The position numbers were made by a program, and so were the translations under genes. The notes below the pieces were generated by a model. It was not told the origin of the DNA and searched no databases. It saw only the letters and a list, made by a program, of their open reading frames with translations. A stretch of 64,000 nt of DNA from Candidatus Saccharimonadota bacterium. Lineage in GTDB: Bacteria > Patescibacteriota > Saccharimonadia > Saccharimonadales > Saccharimonadaceae. Location: assembly GCA_017545525.1 (NCBI GenBank), contig JAFWMT010000007.1, positions 111,846 to 175,845 of the forward strand. Reading direction: 5' to 3'. Of this stretch, positions 1-9,602 are shown piece by piece. Numbering within the stretch: the first letter of the stretch is position 1; each line of letters begins with the position of its first letter.

Positions 1-1803
1 CGCTGGCGCCCCCACTAAACGCGATACATTATGTTTTTCACCAAACTCGCTCATATCAATCTTCACTAACGCATTTTCCCCGCCAAACACTTCCCTCGCA
101 ATTACTCGCGCTAGCTCCGTTTTCCCTACACCAGTCGGACCCATAAACAGGAACGAGCCAATCGGCCGACGAGAATCCGTAATTCCGCTACGCCCTCGCC
201 GAATCGCCTTCGCTACCGCATTAATTGCCTCATCCTGGCCAATTACCGACTGCTTTAATTCTTCTTCAAGATTAAGCAGCATCTTCATTTCGTTACCATG
301 TACTTTCGCGACCGGAATTCCCGTCTTTAAGGACACCGCCGTCGCCAAGTTTTCTTCCGTCAGTCTCGGGTTTACTTTTTCCTTCACACCCGCCTTTTCT
401 AACTTTTTAATTTCTTTTTCTAGTTTCGCGAGCTCCGTCTTATACTCCGCCGCCTTTTCATAATTTTCCGCTTCCGCCGCTTCAGCAATTTTATCTTCCA
501 GCGTCGTCTTTTCAATTTTCATTTTCTTATATTTACTGCCACCTTTTTTGTCCGCCGCCACTTTACAAATCGCCGACGCTTCATCAATAATATCAATCAC
601 TTTATCTGGCATGAATCGATCATTAATATATCTTTGGCCCATTGTAATCGCCGTTTCTAAAATCGTATCCGGAATAATCACACCATGATGTTTTTCATAA
701 TGACTCTTAATTCCTTTCAAAATTCTTAAAGTTACCGCATTAGACGGTTCCTCTACCATTACCGTCTGAAACCTTCTCGCTAATGCCTTATCTTTTTCAA
801 TAGTTTTTCTATATTCATCTAAAGTTGTTGCCCCGATTAAATTAATCGTGTTGCGCGCCAACGCTGGCTTTAGAATATTCGCCGCGTCCATCGAACCCTC
901 AGAAGAACCCGCTCCGCATAATAAATGAATTTCATCAATAAATAATAGGATCGAATCATCGCCCACCGCTTCATCAATCACGCCTTTAATTCGCTCTTCA
1001 AATTCGCCTCGAAACTTCGTTCCTGCAACTAGCGATGAAAGATCTACCTGATAAATATGTTTACCGATCAAATTCCCCGGTACTTCCATCTTCGCAATTC
1101 GCGTTGCTAGTCCTTCAACAATCGCCGTCTTACCTACCCCAGCCTCACCAATTAAAACCGGATTCGACTTCGTTCGCCTAGATAATACCGTCACTACTCG
1201 CTCAATTTCGCTTTCTCGCCCAATCACCGTATCTAAATGACCTTGCCTCGCTTCCTCCGTCAAATCTTTTCCGTAACGCGTCAAAAACTTCAACTGCTTT
1301 TTGTTTAAATATTTCGCTCTTTCGGCTTTCGTCTTTTCGTCTTTCGTCTGTTCCTCTACTAGCTTCTCAACTTCATCTAATACTTTTTCATTATCCACTT
1401 TCAAACCAGACAAAATCAACGACGCCCGCGAATTCGGCTGCGACAGAAGTGCGTATAAAATATGTTCCGTACCAATAAAAGTTAAACCCTGTTCGCGTGT
1501 ATAGTTTTGAGCCATCCTGAGCGTTAAAATTACCGCTTCCGATAGCGACATCATTGCCATATCGCTACCAGGCACTTCTACCGCTACCTTATTCAAAGCT
1601 TTTTCAACTTCATCGGTCGTTACACCATTTTCTCGTAACATTTTCGCACCAGTCGAATTATCCATCGACATAATACCAAGTAGCAAATGCTCGGTCCCCA
1701 TATAACCGTTATTATATCTTTTACTATAAAAATCCGCTTTCTGAAGTGCAAACCGTGCATTTTCAGACAATTTGTTCATAATTTCACTAAATTCTGCTTG
1801 CAT
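1..1803 (-). CDS. clpC: ATP-dependent Clp protease ATP-binding subunit ClpC (3' part beyond the window)
   Basis: The first 601 residues are present and the gene runs off the left edge inside the second AAA+ domain. I read a Clp N-domain (about 1-145), AAA domain 1 with Walker A GEAGVGKT and a LLFIDEIH Walker B, a short UVR-like helical insert (about 415-450, [11 protein letters not shown]), and the start of AAA domain 2 with GPTGVGKT. The short middle region with a UVR-like helix suggests ClpC rather than ClpB, which carries a long coiled-coil. ClpC unfolds substrates for ClpP or acts as a chaperone in the cytosol. The ATG at 1801-1803 has a TATGAT box six bases upstream and a CIRCE operator above that, so heat-shock control by HrcA is likely. 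Confidence 0.93.
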   Translation of the reverse strand, partial: MQAEFSEIMNKLSENARFALQKADFYSKRYNNGYMGTEHLLLGIMSMDNSTGAKMLRENGVTTDEVEKALNKVAVEVPGSDMAMMSLSEAVILTLRMAQNYTREQGLTFIGTEHILYALLSQPNSRASLILSGLKVDNEKVLDEVEKLVEEQTKDEKTKAERAKYLNKKQLKFLTRYGKDLTEEARQGHLDTVIGRESEIERVVTVLSRRTKSNPVLIGEAGVGKTAIVEGLATRIAKMEVPGNLIGKHIYQVDLSSLVAGTKFRGEFEERIKGVIDEAVGDDSILLFIDEIHLLCGAGSSEGSMDAANILKPALARNTINLIGATTLDEYRKTIEKDKALARRFQTVMVEEPSNAVTLRILKGIKSHYEKHHGVIIPDTILETAITMGQRYINDRFMPDKVIDIIDEASAICKVAADKKGGSKYKKMKIEKTTLEDKIAEAAEAENYEKAAEYKTELAKLEKEIKKLEKAGVKEKVNPRLTEENLATAVSLKTGIPVAKVHGNEMKMLLNLEEELKQSVIGQDEAINAVAKAIRRGRSGITDSRRPIGSFLFMGPTGVGKTELARVIAREVFGGENALVKIDMSEFGEKHNVSRLVGAPA

Positions 1804-1809
1804 ACCTCT

Positions 1810-1815
1810 ATCATA
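1810..1815 (-). promoter_or_regulatory. -10 box of clpC, leaderless geometry
   Basis: The minus strand reads TATGAT, preceded by TGC as in an extended -10, exactly six bases before the clpC ATG. Transcription would then start at or next to the A of the start codon. The AGAGG between box and ATG is too close to act as a normal ribosome-binding site. Confidence 0.6.
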
Positions 1816-1820
1816 GCAAA

Positions 1821-1847
1821 TTAGCACTCCAACGTCAAGAGTGCCAG
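1821..1847 (-). promoter_or_regulatory. CIRCE operator (HrcA binding site)
   Basis: TTAGCACTC, nine bases, then GAGTGCCAG. This matches the CIRCE consensus TTAGCACTC-N9-GAGTGCTAA at 16 of 18 positions with the exact 9-base spacer. It lies directly upstream of the clpC -10 box, where bound HrcA would block transcription. No hrcA gene is in the window. Confidence 0.85.
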
Positions 1848-1936
1848 CTCACACTGGCACTCTCTGTTCGCTGGGCGTCGCCTCGGAAAATGATAAATCA
1901 TTTTCACTCGGCTCCTACAGCGAGCAAGAGTGCTAA
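1839..1936. promoter_or_regulatory. Second, split CIRCE-like inverted repeat
   Basis: GAGTGCCAG (1839-1847) is followed by its perfect inverse CTGGCACTC (1854-1862). A canonical CIRCE right half GAGTGCTAA lies at 1928-1936. The left and right halves of this second site are 65 bases apart instead of 9. The intervening block contains the palindrome AAAATGAT-AA-ATCATTTT (1887-1904) bordered by TCGCTG and CAGCGA (1868-1923). It looks like a second CIRCE interrupted by a short palindromic insert. Confidence 0.5.
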
Positions 1937-1971
1937 TTCACAGTTGCTATCTTGCTTCTTAAATCTTCACA

Positions 1972-2679
1972 CTAAAAACTCGAGAAAGCATCCGATGTAT
2001 TCATCTCATTCAAGAACGAGCTTTCTAACAATTCAAGATTGCTACCTTGCATTAAATATGCGTAATCATAATTACCAATAGTCGTAATATACTTAGAACA
2101 ACTCTGCAAACATCCTTCAAAATCCACCGTGCCCTTTTCACTACGACTAATCATCAAATCATTGACAGAATTCCAATCAACTTCTTGACCATAAGTATAA
2201 TTTTTCCCAGAATCAAGTATTTCGAGATAGTCCTCGGCGCTAAATAAATAGCTAACCTCACTAGATTTTCCTTCCGGAATCTTAATCTTAATCCCCCACT
2301 CTCCCACATAAATATAATCTGCTGTATTCACGTTTAAAGTCGTAGTTTCATCTGTAGTGTTACTACCACTTCCAGCGGCACCCAACTTATCCATCAATTC
2401 ATTGTTTTGCGTCTTTAATGTATTAATTTGTTCATTCAACTGTTCCTTCTGCGCATTTCCATCCATCATCGCCCAAACACCAAAGCCAATTCCACCTGCA
2501 GCTAGTATCGCAAACAAAACCATACCTAGTATCATCCCGCCACTTTTCTTCGGTTTATCGTTAAAAACAATGTCACTCTTCACTGGCTCATTAGCTATCG
2601 GCCTAGCTTCTACTTCAGTGACTTCCTTAACCGCAGTTTCTAATCTCTGTCCTTCCGGACCATTATTTTCTGGTTGCAT
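1972..2679 (-). CDS. Hypothetical bitopic membrane protein, 235 aa
   Basis: I do not recognise the family. It has a charged cytoplasmic N-terminus (1-47), one membrane segment (about 48-70), a short coiled-coil (about 74-97), a Ser/Gly/Asn/Thr linker, and an extracytoplasmic domain with two close cysteines (EGCLQSC). The start has an AAAGGA ribosome-binding site seven bases upstream. It lies downstream of the surface MBL protein on the same strand, separated by 58 bases, and may be its partner, but nothing in the sequence proves that. Confidence 0.7.
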   Translation of the reverse strand: MQPENNGPEGQRLETAVKEVTEVEARPIANEPVKSDIVFNDKPKKSGGMILGMVLFAILAAGGIGFGVWAMMDGNAQKEQLNEQINTLKTQNNELMDKLGAAGSGSNTTDETTTLNVNTADYIYVGEWGIKIKIPEGKSSEVSYLFSAEDYLEILDSGKNYTYGQEVDWNSVNDLMISRSEKGTVDFEGCLQSCSKYITTIGNYDYAYLMQGSNLELLESSFLNEMNTSDAFSSF

Positions 2680-2737
2680 AAAAAATCCTTTCCACTTATG
2701 TTTTCATAATAACACAAAACAATCACTAAATAAAGAT

Positions 2738-5700
2738 TTAAAACTTCATTTTTTTCTTAAATAAGTAACGTCTTCCTAAAAATCCCAAAACTACTACCAC
2801 TGGAGCTACTACTAACAAAACGTTCATCACTGTCACGCTGCTATCCCTATCGCCCGTATTATAGCCAGTATCTGGATTTTTCGGTGTTCCATCCTCATTA
2901 TATTCTTCACTTTGTTCATCAACCGGATCATCCCATTCATCTTCTTCGCTCTCTTCATCTTCGCCTTCCGGCTCATCACTACCACCACGCCCATCCGAAA
3001 TAGTAAATGTTGTACTAGCTATTGCACCATTATCATAAACTGCTTGCAAAGTATGCGAACCAATCTCCAAAGTATCTGCATATTCACTACTTAAAGTAAT
3101 TACCGTACTGCCCGAGCTTAATTCATAATTACTCTCATCAACTACCGCATCATCAATCTTCAGCAACGCAAAACCTTCCAACGGATATCCAATTTCTACA
3201 ATCATATCAGTTTCAGAACCAACCTCGTAATCCTGCGCCTGTTGCCATTCGATTTCCCCACTAGCCCAAATCGCATATAACGTAACATTTAGCACTTCTC
3301 CAGAAAATACATAGTCATCACCCGGCAAATATTCCGGTACACTCATTTCATCACTAGTTGCCCATCCGAAGAATTCCTTTCCTTCCTGGCTAGGTCTCGT
3401 TAAACTAATTTTTACCGTGCAAGTACCATTATTTAAATCTATCGGATGACAGCTCGAGTTATTCACTGTTCCACTCCCGCCGTTCAAATCAAATTGAAGT
3501 GTATAAATCGGCGACCATATTCCTATAACCGACACACTATTATTTATAGTATATGAATTTCCTGGTACATAAACTACTGTTTTCTTATCTGCGTTAAGAC
3601 CATAGCCCATGAAGACATAGCCTTCCTTCGTCGGCACATCCGTTGGCACGCTCACTCCACATTCATCCGGATTTTCCGCAGTAGTAGTACAACTCACCGC
3701 ATTCGGAAAACCAGTTTCACCCTCATCCGCATCAAAATTCATATAGAAAGTTTTTATTTCCGGTTCTTCCGGCGCCGGCGAAGTAACTGCTCTATACGTT
3801 ACTACTATATTCAAATCATTTTCCCCAGCCATCACTACTAATTTATTACCGGAAACTTCTGTCACTTCATTATTTACTTTCACATTATCAATCTCATAAC
3901 CGTTAGCAGGCGTAAACGAAATTGTTACTTTTTTGCCTGCTTCAATGTTAGTCATCGACGCCGTAATTTTACCGCCAGTTCCATTTACCGAAGTATTGAT
4001 ATTAATTAATTTCTTCCAAACCGCATAAAGCTTCTTGTCGGCCTTCATCGTCATCGCATCGCCAGCATTATAACTACTTTTGGTCGCGCTAGCACTCGTA
4101 CTCCATCCTAAGAATTTGTACGAACTGCGTGTCGGCGTGCCACTTTTAACTTTTATACTACAACTTTCGCCAATTTTACTAGGATTACAAGTCTGGCTTG
4201 CTGGCGCACTCGTGCCACCATTTGCATCATAACTTAATGTATAGATCGGCAACCATACTGCATAAATCGTTTTATCACTAGATAACGAAAGCTTACTTCC
4301 TCCCGCATATGTTGCGGTCTTCGCACTAGCGCTATCTCCCCATCCTGCAAACTTATACCCGCTTTTTGTCGGCTTCTCACTAGAAACTTTTACACTACAA
4401 GAAGAAACCACCAAACAAGATTGCCCTGCAATACTGCCACTTCCTCCGTTCAAATTATAAGTTAAATTATTCGTCTTAATTTCACTATATCCACATTTAG
4501 TTTTTCCATTGCTCACTATCGTACAATAGACACCCTCACCTTTTTTATACCCAGAATAAAACCCGTTAGCACTAGACCCTTCTTTTACGACATTACTAAA
4601 AGTATAATCATACGTCCTACGACCAAAAATATCAACCCGATTTTTCATTGTGACACCTCGATTCACTACGACATAAATATCCTTACGATTTGCTCCCAAT
4701 ATATCAATAGCGTCCGGCGCATTATTGATTCCGTGATGAGAAGCTTGAAAGATTACTAAATCTTTTTTATTATCGCTGCCAATTTTATCCATCACCTCAA
4801 ATGCTACTTTTGTCTCTGAATAAGTCTTATTTTGATTTTTTATCAGTTTTTTATTATAGATATCGTTAAAATCAGTACTTGCATATAGCTCCTTCAGACC
4901 GTTACCATACACTTTGTGGTTTTTGACGGTCACATTTTTCCCGCTTTGCGTACTATAATAAGTTACATTTTCAGTAGTTGGCAAAATACCGTAACCAGAA
5001 TTATCTATATCATTCGAAAAATAAGCATACTTATTTCCAACATCAGTTTTAATTTCCGCTAGAACACCATACGCATTAGGATTAGATGAGCAGGAAGAGA
5101 CTTTTTTAAAGCTACCATCATCATTTCTGATGATATAAGCATAATAATAATTATTAAAACTCCTTTCCCCAGTCGTCTTAAGCTCTTTAGTTTTTTCAAC
5201 TTTGACATTCGGATAATCACCATTAGAATTATCAATCCGAAGATAATTTCCTTTCGAATCTTTCAACAATCTTTTCACAGAATCCTCACTCATACTACGG
5301 GTGAAATTAACTACGTATCCATTTTCACAAGTTTTCCCACTAAACGCATCTTTCGTGTTATAAAAATATAAATTTAAATAATTACCAACCTTTATTACCG
5401 CATTCCCCGTTCCTTCAGTGTTCATTTTCACATAGTGTGCATACTTTTGTACCTCTTCACCATCCACTTTATAGCTAGTCCCATTCGTATAAAGTGTTGC
5501 ACCTTCTTTTTTCAAAGCCCTAAAGATGTTATCAAAAGCGTTTTTATCTTTTTCTACAAATGCCATAGTAGTCCCCTCATATTTCATAATTACATTTTTA
5601 ACTTTTATATTCTTATCATTAATTAAATCGGCCGCATTCCCAAAGTGGTCAGCATCCAAATGCGAAATTATCAAATAGTCTATCACTACTGAACCGCTGT

Positions 5701-6085
5701 TACCACCATTTTGATAATTATCTAAAGCTCCTTTTATAACTTTCCTAATACCAGCATTTTTACTTCCAGTATCAATCAATACATACTTATTATCGATAGT
5801 CCTAATTAAATTAGATTCCCTTATCGCACTTACATTATCTATCTCTGCATTATTATGTACATTCAAGAATCTAATGTCTACCACTCCCCTACTCGAACCG
5901 CTATCCGCAAACGACTCTTTCTCACTAGAATGCAAAGCTACTGGAATTATAATTGTCAAAAATAAAGCCATCACCATTAAGCCACAAACGATCCGAAAAC
6001 CAGACCATCTCCTCGCCGTACCAAAAATAGCATTTCTTGCCCCACCTATACAAAATTTTTTATTTTTATTTAAAAAACTTTTCAT
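2738..6085 (-). CDS. Cell-surface metallo-beta-lactamase-fold protein with InlB-type repeats and LPxTG-like anchor
   Basis: The best start is the ATG at 6083-6085 with an AAAGGT Shine-Dalgarno; the frame stays open upstream only through a TTG. The 1115-residue product has an N-terminal membrane/signal segment (about 28-52), then a ComEC/Rec2-type metallo-beta-lactamase domain with SHLDADHFG (about 141-149) and a later ASHHG motif. Then come several Listeria-Bacteroides (InlB B) repeats ending in F.GW, and a stalk domain. The C-terminus is NPDTG, a hydrophobic segment and a basic tail, like a sortase signal. The domain set suggests an extracellular hydrolase (nuclease or phosphoesterase) held on the envelope. 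The substrate is unknown. Confidence 0.8.
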   Translation of the reverse strand: MKSFLNKNKKFCIGGARNAIFGTARRWSGFRIVCGLMVMALFLTIIIPVALHSSEKESFADSGSSRGVVDIRFLNVHNNAEIDNVSAIRESNLIRTIDNKYVLIDTGSKNAGIRKVIKGALDNYQNGGNSGSVVIDYLIISHLDADHFGNAADLINDKNIKVKNVIMKYEGTTMAFVEKDKNAFDNIFRALKKEGATLYTNGTSYKVDGEEVQKYAHYVKMNTEGTGNAVIKVGNYLNLYFYNTKDAFSGKTCENGYVVNFTRSMSEDSVKRLLKDSKGNYLRIDNSNGDYPNVKVEKTKELKTTGERSFNNYYYAYIIRNDDGSFKKVSSCSSNPNAYGVLAEIKTDVGNKYAYFSNDIDNSGYGILPTTENVTYYSTQSGKNVTVKNHKVYGNGLKELYASTDFNDIYNKKLIKNQNKTYSETKVAFEVMDKIGSDNKKDLVIFQASHHGINNAPDAIDILGANRKDIYVVVNRGVTMKNRVDIFGRRTYDYTFSNVVKEGSSANGFYSGYKKGEGVYCTIVSNGKTKCGYSEIKTNNLTYNLNGGSGSIAGQSCLVVSSCSVKVSSEKPTKSGYKFAGWGDSASAKTATYAGGSKLSLSSDKTIYAVWLPIYTLSYDANGGTSAPASQTCNPSKIGESCSIKVKSGTPTRSSYKFLGWSTSASATKSSYNAGDAMTMKADKKLYAVWKKLININTSVNGTGGKITASMTNIEAGKKVTISFTPANGYEIDNVKVNNEVTEVSGNKLVVMAGENDLNIVVTYRAVTSPAPEEPEIKTFYMNFDADEGETGFPNAVSCTTTAENPDECGVSVPTDVPTKEGYVFMGYGLNADKKTVVYVPGNSYTINNSVSVIGIWSPIYTLQFDLNGGSGTVNNSSCHPIDLNNGTCTVKISLTRPSQEGKEFFGWATSDEMSVPEYLPGDDYVFSGEVLNVTLYAIWASGEIEWQQAQDYEVGSETDMIVEIGYPLEGFALLKIDDAVVDESNYELSSGSTVITLSSEYADTLEIGSHTLQAVYDNGAIASTTFTISDGRGGSDEPEGEDEESEEDEWDDPVDEQSEEYNEDGTPKNPDTGYNTGDRDSSVTVMNVLLVVAPVVVVLGFLGRRYLFKKKMKF

Positions 6086-6209
6086 ATGTTTATTTTGACC
6101 TTTATACCTTATATAATACCACTTATGTTTAATTTTTGTCAATATTTTTTCCTAAATATTTAAATTCAATCTTCTGTGTGCTATAATCAACCCAAGAAAG
6201 CGAGGTATT

Positions 6210-7913
6210 ATGCTAAAAATCAAAGGTCAGAAACATGACCCATTTGTTCCACCCATCAGTATATCAGCCTTATTTAACTTATCTAGTTCTCGTCATTGGG
6301 ATGACGTCGTTATCAACCAAAAAGAGCTTGATTTTACTCGTCGCGAACTAAAAGAAGATATAAAAACTCTATCTAAAGCTTTTTTACAACTTGGTATTAA
6401 GAAGAAAGACATTATCACCGTCGCAACTGGTCGTTCCATGTACGAAAACGTCCTCATTTTTCTTGCTGCCAATCGTCTTGGCGCCGTCGTTAGTTTTCTT
6501 GACGAAAAAACCGCCCGTGATACTTTGATTCATTATCTCGAAGAATTTAATTCTAAACTACTTATTACTTATAAGGCTAGCGAAAAACGTATCAAAGATT
6601 TGAAAAAAGATGCCAGTTCAGTTAAATATATTATTAATCTCGATGGTCGTACCGTTGACGAAGCTGGCCCCGATGAAGAACAAGAAGAGGACATCGAATT
6701 CCACGCTCTCGACGGTTTTTGGTTAAATCATAAACCCATTACTGAAATCGCCGCAAAACATCGCGGCCATATTCCTAAAAATACTTTCAAGCCAAACAAC
6801 GAAGCTCTTATTTCTTTCACCTCCGGTTCCACTTCCGGCCCAAAACCCATGGTCTTCACCAACAAAAACCTCATTGCTTCCGCCATCTATTCCAAAGTTG
6901 CCAGCGAAGTAAAGATGTGGGATAAAAATCTTCACACTTGGATGGACTATGTTAAATTCGATTGCCCTTACGGTTTCGTCGTTTCTACTCTCGCTCCTAT
7001 CTGCGGTGGCGGCGAAGTCATTCTTACACCAGATATTAACGACGATAATCTTGATTACTACATTGGTAAAAATGCTAACACCATTTTCGGCATCCCGCCT
7101 TTACTTGAAGCTATGTCAACCTTAAAAGACACGACCGACATTAGTAATCTTAAAATGTTTGCTTCTGGCGGAGAACGTCTCGAAAAATCCGCTTCCCTCT
7201 CTGCTCTTGAATTCTTTAAATCTCGCGGTATCGAAAATGTTAAAATTAGCAACGGCTATGGCGTCGGCGAAGCTCTTGGCCTTATCTCTACCGCCGTTGG
7301 TGGTTCCGCCTATAATCCCGACTCAGTCGGCATCGTTCCCGCTGGCGTTCACGTCATGGTCCTCGATCCCGAAACCGGCGAAGAACTAAATTTCGGCAAA
7401 ACCGGTATCCTTTACGCAACCGGCAAACATATTTTAAATCGTTATTATAATCGTCCCGAACTTGACGACGAAAAAATCATCAAAGTTCATGGCAAAAAAT
7501 TCATTAAAACCGGCGACCTCGCCTACGTTACTCCTTCTGGTTATGTTACTTTAGTCGGACGTGCTACTTTCTTCATTAATAATCTCCCTGCTAAAGTCTA
7601 TTACGAAGTTGTTCGTACTGCTGTCAGCAAATCCGAACTAATTGATAAATGTTACGTCGTCAAAGGCCCCGATCCAAAGTTGAAACTCGCCCCTTACGCC
7701 TTCGTCGTCACAAAACCAGACGTTCCCCATAACGAAAATACCCGTCAACAAATCCGCAAAACCGCCAGTGAGCCATTTAATCTTGGTCGCCGTCGCATTG
7801 CTTTAAAGTCTTACGAACTTCCTACTAAAATCATCTTCCTAGATGAACTCCCCTTAACTCGCGCCAATAAAACTGATTTTAGAAAACTTGAAAAAATGGC
7901 TCGCGAAATGTAA
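6210..7913 (+). CDS. AMP-dependent synthetase/ligase (adenylate-forming enzyme), 567 aa
   Basis: The protein has the adenylate-forming (ANL) motifs in order: the P-loop SFTSGSTSGPKP (about 202-213), NGYGVGEALG in the middle, TGDLAYVTPSGYVTLVGR near 425, and a C-terminal PLTRANKTD with the lysine expected to catalyse adenylation. Members activate a carboxylic acid with ATP and pass it to CoA or a carrier. The substrate cannot be read from the sequence; a fatty or aryl acid or an amino acid are all possible. Upstream is a TATAAT box (about 6183) and a GCGAGG ribosome-binding site. It is followed 42 bases later by gpmI, which has its own promoter. Confidence 0.8.
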   Translation: MLKIKGQKHDPFVPPISISALFNLSSSRHWDDVVINQKELDFTRRELKEDIKTLSKAFLQLGIKKKDIITVATGRSMYENVLIFLAANRLGAVVSFLDEKTARDTLIHYLEEFNSKLLITYKASEKRIKDLKKDASSVKYIINLDGRTVDEAGPDEEQEEDIEFHALDGFWLNHKPITEIAAKHRGHIPKNTFKPNNEALISFTSGSTSGPKPMVFTNKNLIASAIYSKVASEVKMWDKNLHTWMDYVKFDCPYGFVVSTLAPICGGGEVILTPDINDDNLDYYIGKNANTIFGIPPLLEAMSTLKDTTDISNLKMFASGGERLEKSASLSALEFFKSRGIENVKISNGYGVGEALGLISTAVGGSAYNPDSVGIVPAGVHVMVLDPETGEELNFGKTGILYATGKHILNRYYNRPELDDEKIIKVHGKKFIKTGDLAYVTPSGYVTLVGRATFFINNLPAKVYYEVVRTAVSKSELIDKCYVVKGPDPKLKLAPYAFVVTKPDVPHNENTRQQIRKTASEPFNLGRRRIALKSYELPTKIIFLDELPLTRANKTDFRKLEKMAREM

Positions 7914-7943
7914 TAATTCGCTCACGAATCATAATCGTTATGC

Positions 7944-7949
7944 TATAAT
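7944..7949 (+). promoter_or_regulatory. -10 box of gpmI, leaderless geometry
   Basis: TATAAT preceded by TGC lies exactly six bases before the ATG of gpmI. No Shine-Dalgarno fits between them, so the mRNA should start at the initiation codon. Confidence 0.7.
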
Positions 7950-7955
7950 TAACTT

Positions 7956-9602
7956 ATGAGTCAATTATCGTATGATGGGCCGATAGTTTTGGCAATCTTA
8001 GACGGAGTGGGATTAGCTCCAGACGGACCGGGTAATGCCGTTGCGAGAGCTCGCACGCCTTTTCTAGGCCAAGCCTCGACCATCTATCCCCACATCGCCC
8101 TCGAGGCTTCCGGCGAACACGTCGGTTTACTCCCAAACCAAATGGGCAATTCTGAAGTCGGCCATAATACTATGGGCTGTGGCCGCATTATTAAACAAGG
8201 TATTGCTCATATTGAAGAAGCTTTTGTGACTGGTAAAGTTTTTTCCTCTGATGCCTGGAAGGGCGCAATTACTAGGGTCCTTAGTGAAAACAGAGGTAAA
8301 CTTGACAATTCTAACGATGTGTGGTATAATGAAAAGATAGCGCCTGCTACTCTACATTTCGCAGGAATCTTTTCTGATGGTGGTGTTCATAGTCACATCT
8401 CTCATCTCGAACAAATGGTTGAACAAGCTTACAACGAAGGCGTAAGACGAATTAGAGTTCATGCCGTTTTTGATGGACGCGATGTTCCGCCTCAAGCTGA
8501 ACCGAAATTTATTAAAAGATTCGAAGAATTTGCTCAACGTTTTCCTGATGCTGATATCAAAATTGCTTCCGGCGGGGGGCGCATGGTTTGTATTGCTGAC
8601 CGCTACGAAAATGATTGGTCGGTAGTTGAACGTGGTTTTAAAATGATGGTTGACGGAGAAGCAGATTATTATTTCCATTCTGCCGAAGAGGGGATTTCTA
8701 TATTACGTCGTATCAATCCCGAAGTCCAAGATCAATATCTCCCACCTTTCGTCGTCGTAGATACGAATGAACAGCCTTTAGGTAAAATCGAAAAAGGCGA
8801 CGCCCTTATTTATTTCGATTTCCGCGCCGATCGCGCCATTGAAATTGCTATGGCTTTCACTTACTGGGATTTCCCTTACTTTAATCGTGGCGCCTATTCT
8901 CCTCTCGATGTATATTTCGTCGGCATGACCGAATATAATTCTGATACTCACGTTCCTGAACACCGGCTCGTCGAACCTGTTCATATCAATGAAACCTTAA
9001 GTGAATTCCTTGGCTCAAAAAATATCTCGGAACTAGCTGTCAGCGAAACTGTTAAATTCGGCCATATTACTTACTACTTTAACGGTAATAGCTACGAGAA
9101 CGCCCCCGGCGAAGAATCCATTAAAATAGAATCGTACACTGAACCGTTTGAGACTAGACCATGGATGCGCTGCGCTGAAATTACGGATGCTGTTTTAGAT
9201 AATCTGGACAAATATAAATTCGTCCGCGTTAATTACCCAGGCGGAGACATGGTTGGACATACCGCCGATATCGACGCAACCATCATCGCCATGGAATCTA
9301 TCGATCTAAGCTTAAAACGCATTTACGACCAAGTCAAAACTCTTGGTGGGGCACTCATTATCGTTGCAGACCATGGCAACGCTGAAGAATTATTAGATGA
9401 ATACGGGAAACCAAAAACTGCCCATACTACTAATAAAGTTCCCTGTATTATTTGCGATGATACTGATAACCGCGGAAAATACCAATTATCACATTTCGAA
9501 AAACCAGGACTAGCTAATCTAGCCCCGACTATCGCTTTCTTACTTGGACAAACCGATTATCCAGAATCTTGGTCTAATTCATTACTCGAATTTAAAGATT
9601 AA
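7956..9602 (+). CDS. gpmI: 2,3-bisphosphoglycerate-independent phosphoglycerate mutase
   Basis: This 548-residue enzyme interconverts 3- and 2-phosphoglycerate in lower glycolysis using two Mn ions and a phosphoserine. The metal-binding start LAILDGVG, the phosphoserine loop MGNSEVGHNTMG (about 64-75), the DGRDVPP segment and the terminal DHGNAEE metal motif are all visible, so it should be active. The length is slightly above the usual 510-515. It has a leaderless-type promoter. Its stop shares a TTAA with the stop of the convergent galU, a 4-base overlap with no terminator between them. Confidence 0.97.
   Translation: MSQLSYDGPIVLAILDGVGLAPDGPGNAVARARTPFLGQASTIYPHIALEASGEHVGLLPNQMGNSEVGHNTMGCGRIIKQGIAHIEEAFVTGKVFSSDAWKGAITRVLSENRGKLDNSNDVWYNEKIAPATLHFAGIFSDGGVHSHISHLEQMVEQAYNEGVRRIRVHAVFDGRDVPPQAEPKFIKRFEEFAQRFPDADIKIASGGGRMVCIADRYENDWSVVERGFKMMVDGEADYYFHSAEEGISILRRINPEVQDQYLPPFVVVDTNEQPLGKIEKGDALIYFDFRADRAIEIAMAFTYWDFPYFNRGAYSPLDVYFVGMTEYNSDTHVPEHRLVEPVHINETLSEFLGSKNISELAVSETVKFGHITYYFNGNSYENAPGEESIKIESYTEPFETRPWMRCAEITDAVLDNLDKYKFVRVNYPGGDMVGHTADIDATIIAMESIDLSLKRIYDQVKTLGGALIIVADHGNAEELLDEYGKPKTAHTTNKVPCIICDDTDNRGKYQLSHFEKPGLANLAPTIAFLLGQTDYPESWSNSLLEFKD

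Noticed and set aside
1890..2081. 63-codon plus-strand frame over the clpC upstream region
   Set aside because: It overlaps the palindromic insert and the end of the 235-residue gene and has no ribosome-binding site or recognisable content.
6086..6142. Extended N-terminus of the surface MBL protein from a TTG
   Set aside because: It has no ribosome-binding site, and the ATG at 6085 has one and leads directly into a signal-like segment.
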